This document shows, in pieces, positions 11,174 through 20,809 of a stretch of DNA of 64,000 bases. The translations under genes were made by a program, and so were the position numbers. Each line of letters opens with the position of its first letter. The stretch's first letter is position 1. The notes under the pieces are model-generated. The model ran no database searches and was not told where the DNA came from. It was given only the letters and a program-made list of their open reading frames with translations. The DNA comes from Paramacrobiotus metropolitanus (lineage: Eukaryota > Tardigrada > Eutardigrada > Parachela > Macrobiotidae), in the NCBI RefSeq assembly GCF_019649055.1, contig NW_026570406.1, forward strand, positions 62,001 to 126,000, written 5' to 3'.

Positions 11174-11988
11174 ACCTATATTACCAGCCTCAACAATGCA
11201 AATCTCTCCTGGGCAGTGTGTGCACTGCTGTCTTCTTTTATTTTCGTGCCGGAAATTTGATGTTTTTGTGAAAAATTCGGTTTTATTTGCAAATGGCTAG
11301 AGTAATGTGCGAGCCGGCTGTTGACTGCTAATTTAATGGCAACCTAGCTGTACGGGTCACACAATAACATCACTCAGCAGTAGGTATAAAAGTGCGCAGT
11401 ACATACTTAACATCGCCAAACACCTCGATTTCCGTCAGGGACGACCTTGTGCCCGGCTGTAATTCTTCTGCTGACCAAAGCTTGCAATTAGAACTCGCAT
11501 CCTAATGCTGCACAAAACTCGTCGATTAAAATAAAACATTCCGGTTGTGATCCACATGCCGACTTTAGTGCTTGCTGCTAGAATACGAACAAAAGTGTCA
11601 AACCAGAGTTCAGACAGCCTTGGGCCTTGTGACCAAAATATTCATGACCTGTAGAAATTCATTTAGTGATCAAAGTCTGGTTTGGGGTTATATCCGGTTG
11701 TACCGCTTAGAAAGGGCTGGATCTGAGTGCCATACGTACAATTTTTTCTTCTCTCGTTGCAGAAACTAGTGTGTCAGTGTGTAGCTGTAATTTTGGAAAT
11801 TGTACAGTACCATCCATTTCGTATGCTTTATGCAGTTAAAAATAGCGATTTTTATCGGTTTCTTCTAGTGTTCCTGTTACCCATCAGGCAGCCACGATTT
11901 CTAATACCATATTTTGTTAACAGTTTACCATAACAGTTGCCAACTGTTTAATACCATAATAGTTTACAGTGTGTTGTGATAGCTAAAA
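11174..11988. repeat. Segmental duplication, left copy (matches 27232-28040)
   Basis: Downstream of both A and B the DNA runs in parallel for ~800 bases with few differences (small indels, the palindrome at 27813), including the TATA-like site and the approach to exon 1 of C'/C. Confidence 0.85.
11395..11402 (+). promoter_or_regulatory. Candidate TATA box upstream of remnant C'
   Basis: TATAAAAG lies in a segment shared almost base for base with 27434-27441 upstream of intact copy C, about 590 bases before the ATG. Conservation with the duplicated copy is the only support. Confidence 0.35.
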
Positions 11989-13428
11989 ATGCTCCTCTTT
12001 GGAGGAAGTGAAACAGGGTATCGCCCCGTTGACCAGTGGAATTCCGTTCATGTGCTGACGAAGAGCGGTCTCGGGATCTAGACGTTTCTCCAGCGAACTG
12101 ATGGACAACCTTTGACGGAAAAGATATTGGTACGTACGGAACTACGAATAGATGATTTACGGAACTACGAATTAACATTTTCATTAAGAAACATGTAGCA
12201 AACTTTTTTTCTAACTGCAAAGGCGGAGCGAGGCAACAACTCAGCCGTTTACTTTTCCTTTTTTTAAGCAAATGTTTGTTACCTTTGAAAACGAACCAAT
12301 GCCTCCATTAAGCTAAAGACTTGCATCTTCTAAACAGACGACAAAGGCATGGAATACATTCAGGATATGCCTATGCTAGTCTCGCTTTTCAACGCTATTA
12401 CGGTACATACTGTAAACATGCCCAGCTAACAGCTTCAGATAAACTTTAGAAGGACCAGCAAACGTCTGGTGCAAATTTGTTATAAATTTTAAGTTAGCTA
12501 CGTAAAAAAGTTTAAATGCACTTTAAGTTGTTTCCTTCTTTTTGATTTAAATTTTAATTGCGCGCGGTTGCAACTCCTCTATTGTGCGATAGAGAAACGA
12601 GTGCGAGACGACCCGCGAAGTCGTTGTAAACTTGGAGGCAAGGGAAATTGGTTTAGACCGGCTATCCTTGAGCGCCACGAAGAAGCGCAAAACTCCCGGA
12701 GATGACAGTGGACAGCCGCATACAGTCAGCGTGCTTCCCAGCGAAATGCACCTCCTGTGCGAAATCTTCGACTCACTGGACACCGTCAGCCGCGAGGAAG
12801 TGCGCCGCATGTGCCCATTATGGAATACCATCTTAACCAACGCGGACAACGGTAAAACAGTTCGTATTTCCTTTGCAACGAACCCGTTCGTTCCAAGGAA
12901 GCGAAGCGGGTGTGGTGGGCCCTGTGGGTGGCTAAAGGCGGCCTCACAGTTCACCGAAAACGAGCATCAGCAGCGCAACGCAACGACTGATTGTGGAGCA
13001 CGTGACGGATGAAGACGTGGAGAATGTTTTGACAGTAATCGGCTGGATGCTGCGACATGTCCACATTAAATAGCTCATCTTCTTGGATGTGGAGATTAAC
13101 TGGGAACCTTATATAACGGCAGAGTACAGTCTGTTAGCCGGGGCGATTACCCGATGTATGGCGGCGGGCTTCGACGCTTTGGCACCGCAGAGTGATGAAA
13201 TGCGGAATTAAACCTGATGTCAGCGCAAACGTAGTTTTTTTGTGATGGCAGTATCTGAAGGATTACCAGAGCTGTGATCCGCGACCGAAGACGCAATATC
13301 GCGGAAAACAGTGGACGGTGAATAATCTGAAAGATCTGGATGTCTCCAAGCTGACCACGATCACCCTGGGCGCTTTGAAAGACGTGCTACCTAGAGAACT
13401 GAAGTATTCGAGCGGTGCGGATGGTTAG
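11989..13428 (+). pseudogene. F-box-like family remnant C' (decayed duplicate of copy C)
   Basis: Exon 1 (11989-12129) keeps the first ~28 codons (MLLFGGSETGYRPVDQWNS), then jumps by an internal deletion of about 500 bases at ~12075 to the last codons before the donor GTACGT. Exon 2 begins near 12593 after GCGATAG and carries the F-box-like segment (EMHLLCEIFDSLDTVSREEVRRMCPLW). A one-base loss near 12900, a CAG-to-TAG change in the ILKQLIF-like block near 13070, and loss of the exon end near 13206 disable it. Exon 3 (13252-13428) is still open: YLKDYQSCDPRPKTQYRGKQ onward to TAG. It is followed by an acidic coding-like stretch to about 13560, similar to the tail of copy D. Confidence 0.8.
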
Positions 13429-13560
13429 TTCTCATACTTCTATGATGAAGGCAATGAACACCACGAAAATGCCGAAAGTGATGGTGATGTGGAAAATGAC
13501 GAATTTGACGAGGACGATGAAGGTGACAAAAGGAATCAGACGAAAACGGCGAAGAAGAAG

Positions 13561-14364
13561 ACGATGAAGAATGGGTTGCGTGCCACATATGATATTGGCT
13601 TCAAATGCACGAAACGTTTCGGTTAGCTTTCGTGTAGACAAACCTACTCGTAGCAGATGAATTCTGCAAAGGGAAAAATAATACAATTATGGGTGTTTCT
13701 TTCTTGACTATTCTGCTTTTTTTTATCATAGTAATGCGTTGACTTTGATGACTCGGTAACAGTGACTTTTTATACGTGAGCGGTCTTTTCTTTACCGAAG
13801 TGTCCCGGGGCGATATGCTCGTATATTAGAAATTTATTCGACACGTTCGAACAAAAGTCGTCACAAAAGTTCATTTCTCTCGAACTCAGTTGCTGCTTGC
13901 CGGTAAGAAAACGTTGACCCTCAAATTGCGTCTGGAAAACCTAGTTAACTGCTCTAATATAACAGTTGCTCTACATATTTTACTGCTGCTCTAATGGGTT
14001 GCGGAAAGTGGTGAAGTGGAATTCTCCACGATTATCCGGCTAAGGAGATGAAAGCTTGACACGGTCGAGGACGTTTCATTAAGCCAATTACCCAGCATGG
14101 CTCCGGTCGGAATAATACTGGTTAATCGTAAACCGAGGTAACTCGTGGCTTGTTTTCTTGTAAATTCTTAAGATCATACAAGAACGAAAAAACTCTGTTC
14201 TGTTAGTTGCCTAAGTTAGTACAAGACTGAATTATGGAGATTCTAGTAAAGCAAAGCTAACGAAAAACTAAGATCAACAATGATTGCATCCCGAAACCTA
14301 TCAGAGTAATTAAAAACAAAAAGCAAGGCCGCCCGTTGTAGAGTCCTTTGGTTAGTTTGGTGGT
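13561..14364. other. Intergenic, nothing recognised
   Basis: No ORF with family resemblance and no paired repeats that I can support. Confidence 0.5.
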
Positions 14365-14949
14365 TTAATCGAATCCTTCATCGCCACCCGAAATCGCTCC
14401 ATAACCACAGCTCACCCGACACTGACCCGGGCGTCCTGCCTGCCGCACCGTCTTCCAAAACCAGACGATCCCGACAACCATGTAGGCCATTACCGCCACG
14501 ATATGCAGCAACAAACAGGCGCGTTCGGGGAAGAGAAACTCCCAGCTGGTCCGAGCCGCATAGCACCAGGCCCCGTACAGGACGACATGCCCGGATATCA
14601 TATACACCCAACTGACCGCTGGAATACCCTGGTCCGTCTGTTCGGCCAGTGGTTGGCGCTTCGGGTCGGTGTCTTGCGTGCGTTTCGCGGTACAGCATTC
14701 CCAGCAACACCAGAAGCACGCACACAGTAGCAAGATCCACGGCAACAGCGGTATGGCAAAGTGATAGAGGATACAGAACGGCGCCGAGATAGCATAGCCC
14801 AACCAGCCGACAGCTAAGACGCCGGGTGAGAGGTTGTTGGCGCCGTCCGGAAATAAGGCTTCGTAGGCGGTGTTGTCCCAGCACGAGCGCAGGTCCACCC
14901 AGTAGGACATGCGGGAGGTAATCCCATGCAGCGTCTGCAACACACCCAT
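14365..14949 (-). CDS. Unknown intronless four-TM membrane protein (194 aa)
   Basis: The ATG at 14949 is directly preceded in frame by TGA, so this start is forced unless there is an upstream exon. After a ~45-residue N-terminus there are two hydrophobic stretches (LAVGWLGYAISAPFCILY and AIPLLPWILLLCACFWCCWE), a charged loop (KRTQDTDPKRQPLAEQTD), then two more (VYMISGHVVLYGAWCYA and LLLHIVAVMAYMVVGIVWFW) and a short glycine-rich tail. The ORF is GC-richer than its surroundings and uninterrupted, which supports coding. The cysteine-rich end of TM2 (CACFWCCWECC) could be palmitoylated or bind metal. I do not recognise the family; spacing does not match tetraspanins because no CCG large loop is present. 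Confidence 0.6.
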   Translation of the reverse strand: MGVLQTLHGITSRMSYWVDLRSCWDNTAYEALFPDGANNLSPGVLAVGWLGYAISAPFCILYHFAIPLLPWILLLCACFWCCWECCTAKRTQDTDPKRQPLAEQTDQGIPAVSWVYMISGHVVLYGAWCYAARTSWEFLFPERACLLLHIVAVMAYMVVGIVWFWKTVRQAGRPGQCRVSCGYGAISGGDEGFD

Positions 14950-16595
14950 TCAGGGAACTTTTACTCAACGTGACGTTTTCGCAAAATTTTGGTCGTATTA
15001 AGAACACGCTCTCATATCTGTGTACTTTGTGAAATATTGGATACGTACTGTATAATACTACATTAGTATTTATTGATGTTTACTGTAACTTGTCTGCGAA
15101 CGTACTAACTGCTCATGCAGTTGTACGTGACAACAGCGTATATTCGTATCTAAGCAAGTCAGGACGTACAAGGTTATAATATTATGAGAATACACGCGAC
15201 CGGCAAGGTCGCACACATATACCACAGACTTATAAGTTGTATATATTGGTCACTACTCAGTAGTCAGTAGGTGTTGCATAACTGACAATAGAATCAGCTA
15301 TGCCAGTGTATCGTTTTCTTCGGTATGGCTGTACTACTGGCTTGAAAGGGGGAGACTGACCGTTGGCCGTTGCTTGGCGTCTGATGGCAGACTGTGCTGA
15401 ATACCGACAAACAAATGCCTGTCGTCCATGACTAGCCTCTTGTTCAACCTGCTATTCTGCCGCTTATTGTCAAGAATGCATAGATTGTGCACAGAACGTG
15501 ACAAAGCCGTTCTACCAGTCTCCCAGCTGACTGCGCTAAACGTGGCTGGGGCACGGAACGAAAGATTGCTTAAGACCACTGATCTAGGCCATTGAATGTT
15601 TTCCAAGCTGCTCTGTACTTCCGCGTCAGCTGAGTTACCTCTCTGCTAATTTTGCCGCTCCTGTCTGCTCAGAGTGTGTCCACGCTACGCCAGCTGTTAT
15701 TCTGTCTAACTCCCTTGATATAACGCTAATATTACGTTCATCGAAGGTGAAAGACTTGTCTTTTTTCGGTCGGTGCTTCACAAGACGCGAATAACCAAAG
15801 CGTATCGAATATGTCAGAGCAGAAAGCTGTGCACTCAGGACAGCCGCCCCATCCGCCCCATCCGCCGCCTACCTGGTTGTCTCAAGCTCAAGCACAAATA
15901 TCTTGATCTCAGCCAACAACGGCGATGGCACAGTGGCTTTGCTACGTGGATCACACGCGGTAGCCAGCGGTTAGATTCTGCTCAGTCGCCATTTTTCAGA
16001 ATTTCCTTAACATGAAATTCTTTCGGACTTCATCTGGCCGCCCTCCCTTCGCTTAGATACCCACGGACAGCCGTGTTTATGGCAGCCTCTGACAAATATA
16101 TGTACATTCTATAGGCTTTGGAATAAAAGTCTATTTATCTGGATAGGCCTACGCCCGCACCACCGCGATGACCTTTGCAGGCGTGCGCTCTCTAACGGGC
16201 GTTGTAAAGCCCGTTGCACTTGCGTCCACCCTCATGGGTGGACGGCTTTCGGTGCTCGGTGCAACCGCGCCCATCCCAGCCCATCTCAGCAGATTGCTCT
16301 TGTCTTCTATTTCTAGCCTCAGAAATTGAGGTTTCTATATTTAATATGATCTGTTAAAATATCAGAAAGCTTTGGATGAGAAAGAAACTTCAAATACCCG
16401 TTAAAAGGGACAACAAGATCTGTGGGACTGTGGTAGGCATCAGCGCAGCAATGCTTTTCTGTATGCGACAGTGTTGACGTTGTCGACCGTTCCGCAATCC
16501 GTTCCCTGTCCTTGCAGCTATAGTAAGTTCTTGGGCAGATGCAATCTCTCTTCATGTTGGAACTTTCTGTTCTGTGAACTTCGCATTTCGTATAA
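14950..16595. other. Intergenic stretch, no supported gene
   Basis: Short ORFs only. The one notable item is the group of nested inverted repeats at 16194-16265, listed separately. Confidence 0.5.
16194..16265. ncRNA. Candidate structured RNA or DNA: three stems in 72 bases
   Basis: AACGGGC (16194-16200) pairs with GCCCGTT (16209-16215). GTTGCAC (16213-16219) pairs with GTGCAAC (16259-16265) and encloses an 8-bp hairpin formed by GTCCACCC / GGGTGGAC (16224-16231 and 16236-16243) with a TCAT tetraloop. The first and second stems share three bases, so they are alternatives. No known RNA family is recognised and transcription is unproven. Confidence 0.3.
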
Positions 16596-16904
16596 ATTAT
16601 AAATTTACTTGATGAGCCCTCTCAAGACGTTTCAATTCCTTACCACAGGCTTCTCGAGAATATCGCTAATGTTTTAAATTTTGATATTGAATATCACCAT
16701 CGCTCTCGTAGCGGTTCCGGGAACACCACAGTCTATAATTGTGAAGTAAGTATTCCTAATCAAAAGTTGCACGCAGCCGGAAACGGATCAAGCGCTATCG
16801 CTGCCAAGCAATCTGCAGCTCGACATTTGACCTGCGTTATTCTTAAGGAGAGCTATACGATAATTTTGGAAATTTTGGACACACCGCCAGTGATTGTTAC
16901 GTAA
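16596..16904 (+). CDS. dsRNA-binding-domain-like ORF (probably a partial or internal exon)
   Basis: The frame is open from after TAA (16593-16595) to TAA (16902-16904), about 102 codons, with no in-frame ATG. It therefore needs an upstream exon, a non-AUG start, or is a fragment. The protein fits the alpha-beta-beta-beta-alpha dsRBD: an N-terminal helix (HRLLENIANVLNF), beta strands with the FxCxV-like block VYNCEVSIPN, then a glycine turn and helix 2 (AAGNGSSAIAAKQSAARHL), where the usual GxGxSKKxAKxxAA pattern is recognisable, with the lysine pair replaced by AI. A GTAAGT inside the ORF (16746) resembles a donor, but reading through preserves the domain. Double-stranded RNA binding is the known role of the fold; target and pathway are unknown. 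It ends two bases before the ATG of the next gene. Confidence 0.55.
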   Translation: MINLLDEPSQDVSIPYHRLLENIANVLNFDIEYHHRSRSGSGNTTVYNCEVSIPNQKLHAAGNGSSAIAAKQSAARHLTCVILKESYTIILEILDTPPVIVT

Positions 16905-16906
16905 AA

Positions 16907-17503
16907 ATGGGAAAACGCACTTTCGGTGATGTAGAGAGTCAGCAATCAAATTCGAAATTGTCACCAGTGACTGAGCTGCATCCACCACTTTCTCTTATTC
17001 TTGTAAGTTTTGCAAAAGTGTATTCAGATCTGTATCTACGAGGCCTGTTTTTGTCACGTTTATTATTCGATTAATGATTTCTTTATATTTATTAGCCTCT
17101 TCCGGTTCCGATATTACTGTACTGTAGCACTTCAGCAATTGCCAAAACTCGTGTAATCAACTTTTATCATTATCGAAATATAATGGAGCATCCGCTGATT
17201 CCTCTCGAAAGCTACTTCCGACATGCTCTTAAAACATTCGCAATGACGCGTGAAGAAACTGCATCGGATCCAATTGCCGGACACGCTGTGGATCCATACT
17301 GCAGATATACATCACTGGAAATTTTTGGTCATTTCAATTTGCGACACATAAATCAGGTTTTCAAAAATTATTTTAAAGATTTTGTTCAATGCCCTAAATG
17401 CATGAGTTGCTGTACGCTGGTAGGGCGCAAACGCAGACGATTATGTTTCCACTGTCTCGCTTGTAATAGTAACGAATTTATTACCAAAAGGCATGTGGTG
17501 TAG
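16907..17503 (+). CDS. Divergent eIF2-beta-like protein, two exons
   Basis: Exon 1 is 16907-17002 (MGKRTFGDVESQQ..., donor GTAAGT) and exon 2 is 17096-17503 (acceptor TTATTAG), joined in phase 0 for 167 residues. Exon 2 has the layout of the eIF2-beta/eIF5 core: a helical part (KTRVINFYHYRNIMEHP...ESYFRHALK), the bridging strand-helix segment LEIFGHFNLRHINQVFKNYF directly before KDFVQCPKC, and a C4 zinc finger built from CPKC and CLAC. In eIF2-beta this segment binds initiator-tRNA/mRNA features within the eIF2 heterotrimer in the cytosol. The protein lacks the lysine-rich N-terminus of true eIF2-beta and is about half the usual length, so it is a truncated paralogue at most. The zinc-finger part is partly duplicated just downstream. 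Confidence 0.6.
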
Positions 17504-17640
17504 CGCGCAAATTTGTGCACTGAATGGTGGGTATGTTGTATGTTGGTTGACCGCGAAAGCCGATGATTATCTTTTTACTGTCTGGCTTGTAAAACTAATG
17601 AATTTGTCACCAGCAATCAGGAGACCGAATGCGCAAATAA
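17504..17640 (+). pseudogene. Partial tandem duplicate of the eIF2-beta-like zinc-finger segment
   Basis: Sequence around 17545-17625 (CGATGATTATC...CTGTCTGGCTTGTAA...GAATTTGTCACCAG) repeats 17433-17490 with scattered changes. The frame is lost relative to the gene, so this is a decayed partial duplication. Confidence 0.5.
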
Positions 17641-18063
17641 TAACGTTAATTATTATGTTGAAAACCTTGATCCTGTATCTCTGTTAATTCAGCACTGATG
17701 AAAAAAGTAGAGTACTTACGATTGCGTTTATTGTTACCGAATTTTTCTACAGAATATTTTGAGTACACCACAGCGATAGCTTTATCTGAAACGTGATTCA
17801 TAAAAACTTAGGTTGCCCAACTTGCGTATGATTCTTTTGCAATACAAGATGTCAAATCATCAAATTAATAATGCCATAAAAGCATTTAGCGAATATTCAA
17901 ATAAAAAATAAAAAGCAAGACCGCATCAATTTGAATGAAAAAACAATTCTAATACACCATACATGCTCTGAAGAGCGTACGGTGATAAATGTCTACTAAA
18001 GTTTAGCACAATTCCATCTGAATCTCAGATAAAGTCCAATGAGATAAATTCTCAGATAAATTC
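17641..18063. other. Intergenic, AT-rich
   Basis: No ORF or repeat worth naming. It is the 3' side of both the eIF2-beta-like gene (+) and the mucin-like gene (-), which converge here. Confidence 0.5.
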
Positions 18064-20809
18064 TCACTCATGAGCAGAATACATGGTACCGGTGTCTGAA
18101 CCGTTGTCCTCTACTTGCTCACTGGAGCCAGTTTCCAAACCAGTGTGGGTGTCAACCTTGTCATCCATTCGCTGCATCCGACCACCTTCACGAGCCCACT
18201 TGATGTCCTCAGGATTACGAGTCTTCGGGAGGCGTTTCTTCTTCATAACCGTAGTGGTATTCTCAGATGCCATTGGAATATCGTTCTCGGCTTCATTAGC
18301 AATCGTGGAACTGCTAGAAAAATCTGAAGAATAAAATATTATTTAGGTTTCAAGCACGTTAGAAATTGAAGTAATATCTATGCACATATTACCTTGATTA
18401 TTGGTCTCATCAATGGTGTCGATTGTGCCAGGTGAGTCAAAATTCAATCTTCCTGTAACTACACCTTCATTCATATAACTGATATTTATTTTTATTCATA
18501 ATGTTGCAGTTTATTTTATAACTTTTGTCTTACCATGGATGTTTTGCGGTGTAGTAAAATCATCTCGCCTGTTCAGATCAGCGTTGGCGTTATGAATGCC
18601 AAGCCCGGGCCCGGTAGGAGGTGTTGAGTAGATATTGTCTGCGGGTACAAAAGCTGGACTTTGTTCCTCGGTGCACAGATGACCGCTGTTAAGATTCGGT
18701 GTTGCTGCCCTTCTTTGGCGTACTACTCGCTTCACAACATAGACTAATAAACATACAGCGAGCAGACCACCGATACCCACAGAACTGCCAATAACCGCTT
18801 TCATATCTATTGCCACCCCGTCCACACTCTGACCTAGAACACACGAGGGGCATGGTGGGCAAACACACGCTAAAATAAAAAATACGTCTTTTGAAATGAT
18901 TAATTATTTCGGAAATGAGAACTATTACCAGGTTCGAAGTGCGATGTACTTTCAGTAGTAACGTTGCCATCGTGGTGTGTTGAATTTGCAAAAATGGTTG
19001 TAGTATCGTTACCGGCAGTATGCGTATACAAACGGTGCGCAAGGTCATCAGTACTGCTGTCGTTCTCATGTAATGTAGAATTAGAGAAGTTGATTATGGT
19101 TTCGTTTCCAGTGAAAAAATTCAGGTAGAGGAAATGAACGTTTGTCACCAAAAGTAATTTGGTTGCCGACCGTGAAATTATTCATCACTTCGTTCGAAGA
19201 ATTATTGTGAACGTTGACAGAGTATCCGACGGCGCTTGGCAGTGAATCGTTGTATTTATCTATTAAAACGGGTACCGATGATGTAATCAAACGATAATCA
19301 GTCACAGTGGTTTGTGGTAATGGATTTTCCGAAGTGATATCTTCTGCTTCCACTTTAGTTGACGGGTACGTGGTGGAGGAAATTTGATTCGTAGATGATG
19401 TTAATGTGTTGAACGGAGTTAAATCTTGTGGATTTCCCAGTAAAGTGGTTGATGGCACAACGCGAGCCAATGTGTAATCGGGTGGTCTCGAAGCCCGGTT
19501 AAATACCGTTGTAGTTATTTGCGGTTTTTCCGTGCGTTCAATGATAACAAATATCAGTGATGTTGGAATATACGTGCTGGATGAGAGCAGATTGTCCGGC
19601 GTGTAAGGTATGTTGGTCGATTGCTGATAAATTTCGCCATATTCAATTTTATGTGCTGTGGTATGGTGTGGCTGCTCAGTCGTACCCACGTTTCCGATTT
19701 GTGTGTATCGCGCAGTATGTGAAATCTTGCCTTTTTCCACACTCTTTCTGTACGGTCGTGATGTAGTCGTACGTGTCACACTTGCGCTGCTCAGTGAATA
19801 ATGCTGACGTGTTGCACTGGAGACGGGGAGTGTAGGATGAATCATACGCTTACCGGTAACCATCGTAATCGGCGGCACTGGTCGTTGTGTGTACTGACGA
19901 TCCGGCAGCGCAGGTTCACGGGTGGACGCGGTTTCTGCAGAAGGCGTTCGGGGTGCTTGTGTAGACCACTTCGGGGGAAAAGACGTCCATGAACAGCAGG
20001 GGGCAGTCGAACATCCCTTCCGTAAATCTGGCACAAAGCCAAAGCAAAACAAATATGTACAGTACTTGACTATCTTTGAGTAAGTGTGATTATTCGCTTC
20101 TTTACCAATAATTATTTGGTCGAACAAATAATACTATCAACATCAGCGATGTCTATTTAAAAGTTGAAAATAAATGAAATACATTTTTTATTTACGCAGA
20201 TGTATTTATTCCCGCTATTTGCTGTATGACCGGTACGGTACTGTAATTTTATAAGGTTGACTCAATTTGCGTTCAGTTAGTAGCCAGAAGCCTGTACGTA
20301 GTTCCACGCTGAGTGGGTGAATCATGAACAGAGAGTGGATGCTCCGTACAATATACGTCAGGATGAGCCAGTGAAACTTTCAGCAAGTGCAAAGTAACAG
20401 TACAGTACATTTGTGCAAAGGTAAGAAGAAAACGGAATACACAAAACGAAATAATTTCGCATGTAAACCTACCTTTACCGCAGCTGGAGACAACCTGAAT
20501 CTTAAGATTCTGAAGGCACTCCAGCTCACGACATCGCTCTCCGTCAAACACAGTGTCAGACAAAACAATCAGTTTCGGATCTGGGAAATTATGCGGGTTT
20601 CAGTTCGGGAGAACGTCCACTCCAGATCCCGACAGATCCAGAACATGGACACCACGTACGACAAGTGATGGCTGGTTATCAAGCGGCCACGAAGTCATGT
20701 GGGGATCTTCGCACTTCCAAACCTTCCCTTCGCATGAACAGCTTTCTGGACATGATGGATATCCGGCAGAGACGGCAAGAAGACAGACGAAACACAAAAT
20801 AATCCACAT
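18064..20809 (-). CDS. LRR-start, Ser/Thr-rich single-pass membrane protein, five exons (two frame lesions)
   Basis: Exons on the minus strand: 20809-20473, 20027-18929, 18869-18534, 18452-18393, 18323-18064. All introns are GT-AG and all junctions fit phase 1. The protein starts with a signal peptide (MWIILCFVCLLAVSAG), then an LRRNT-like cysteine cluster (CPESCSCEGKVWKC) and a leucine-rich segment (VHVLDLSGSGVDVLP). A long Ser/Thr/Pro-rich, N-glycosylation-rich stalk follows, then CVCPPCPSC, one TM helix (AVIGSSVGIGGLLAVCLLVYVV) after residue ~500, and a basic then acidic cytoplasmic tail. It should be a type I cell-surface protein; ligand unknown. Two defects: TGA at 20602-20600 where the LRR pattern expects a residue such as Trp, and a one-base shift at a T6 run near 19110, since the N-glycosylated stalk continues in another frame. 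Either a young pseudogene or base errors. Confidence 0.65.

Noticed and set aside
16746-16751. GTAAGT as a true splice donor in the dsRBD ORF
   Set aside because: Reading through preserves the second half of the dsRBD; splicing there would destroy it.
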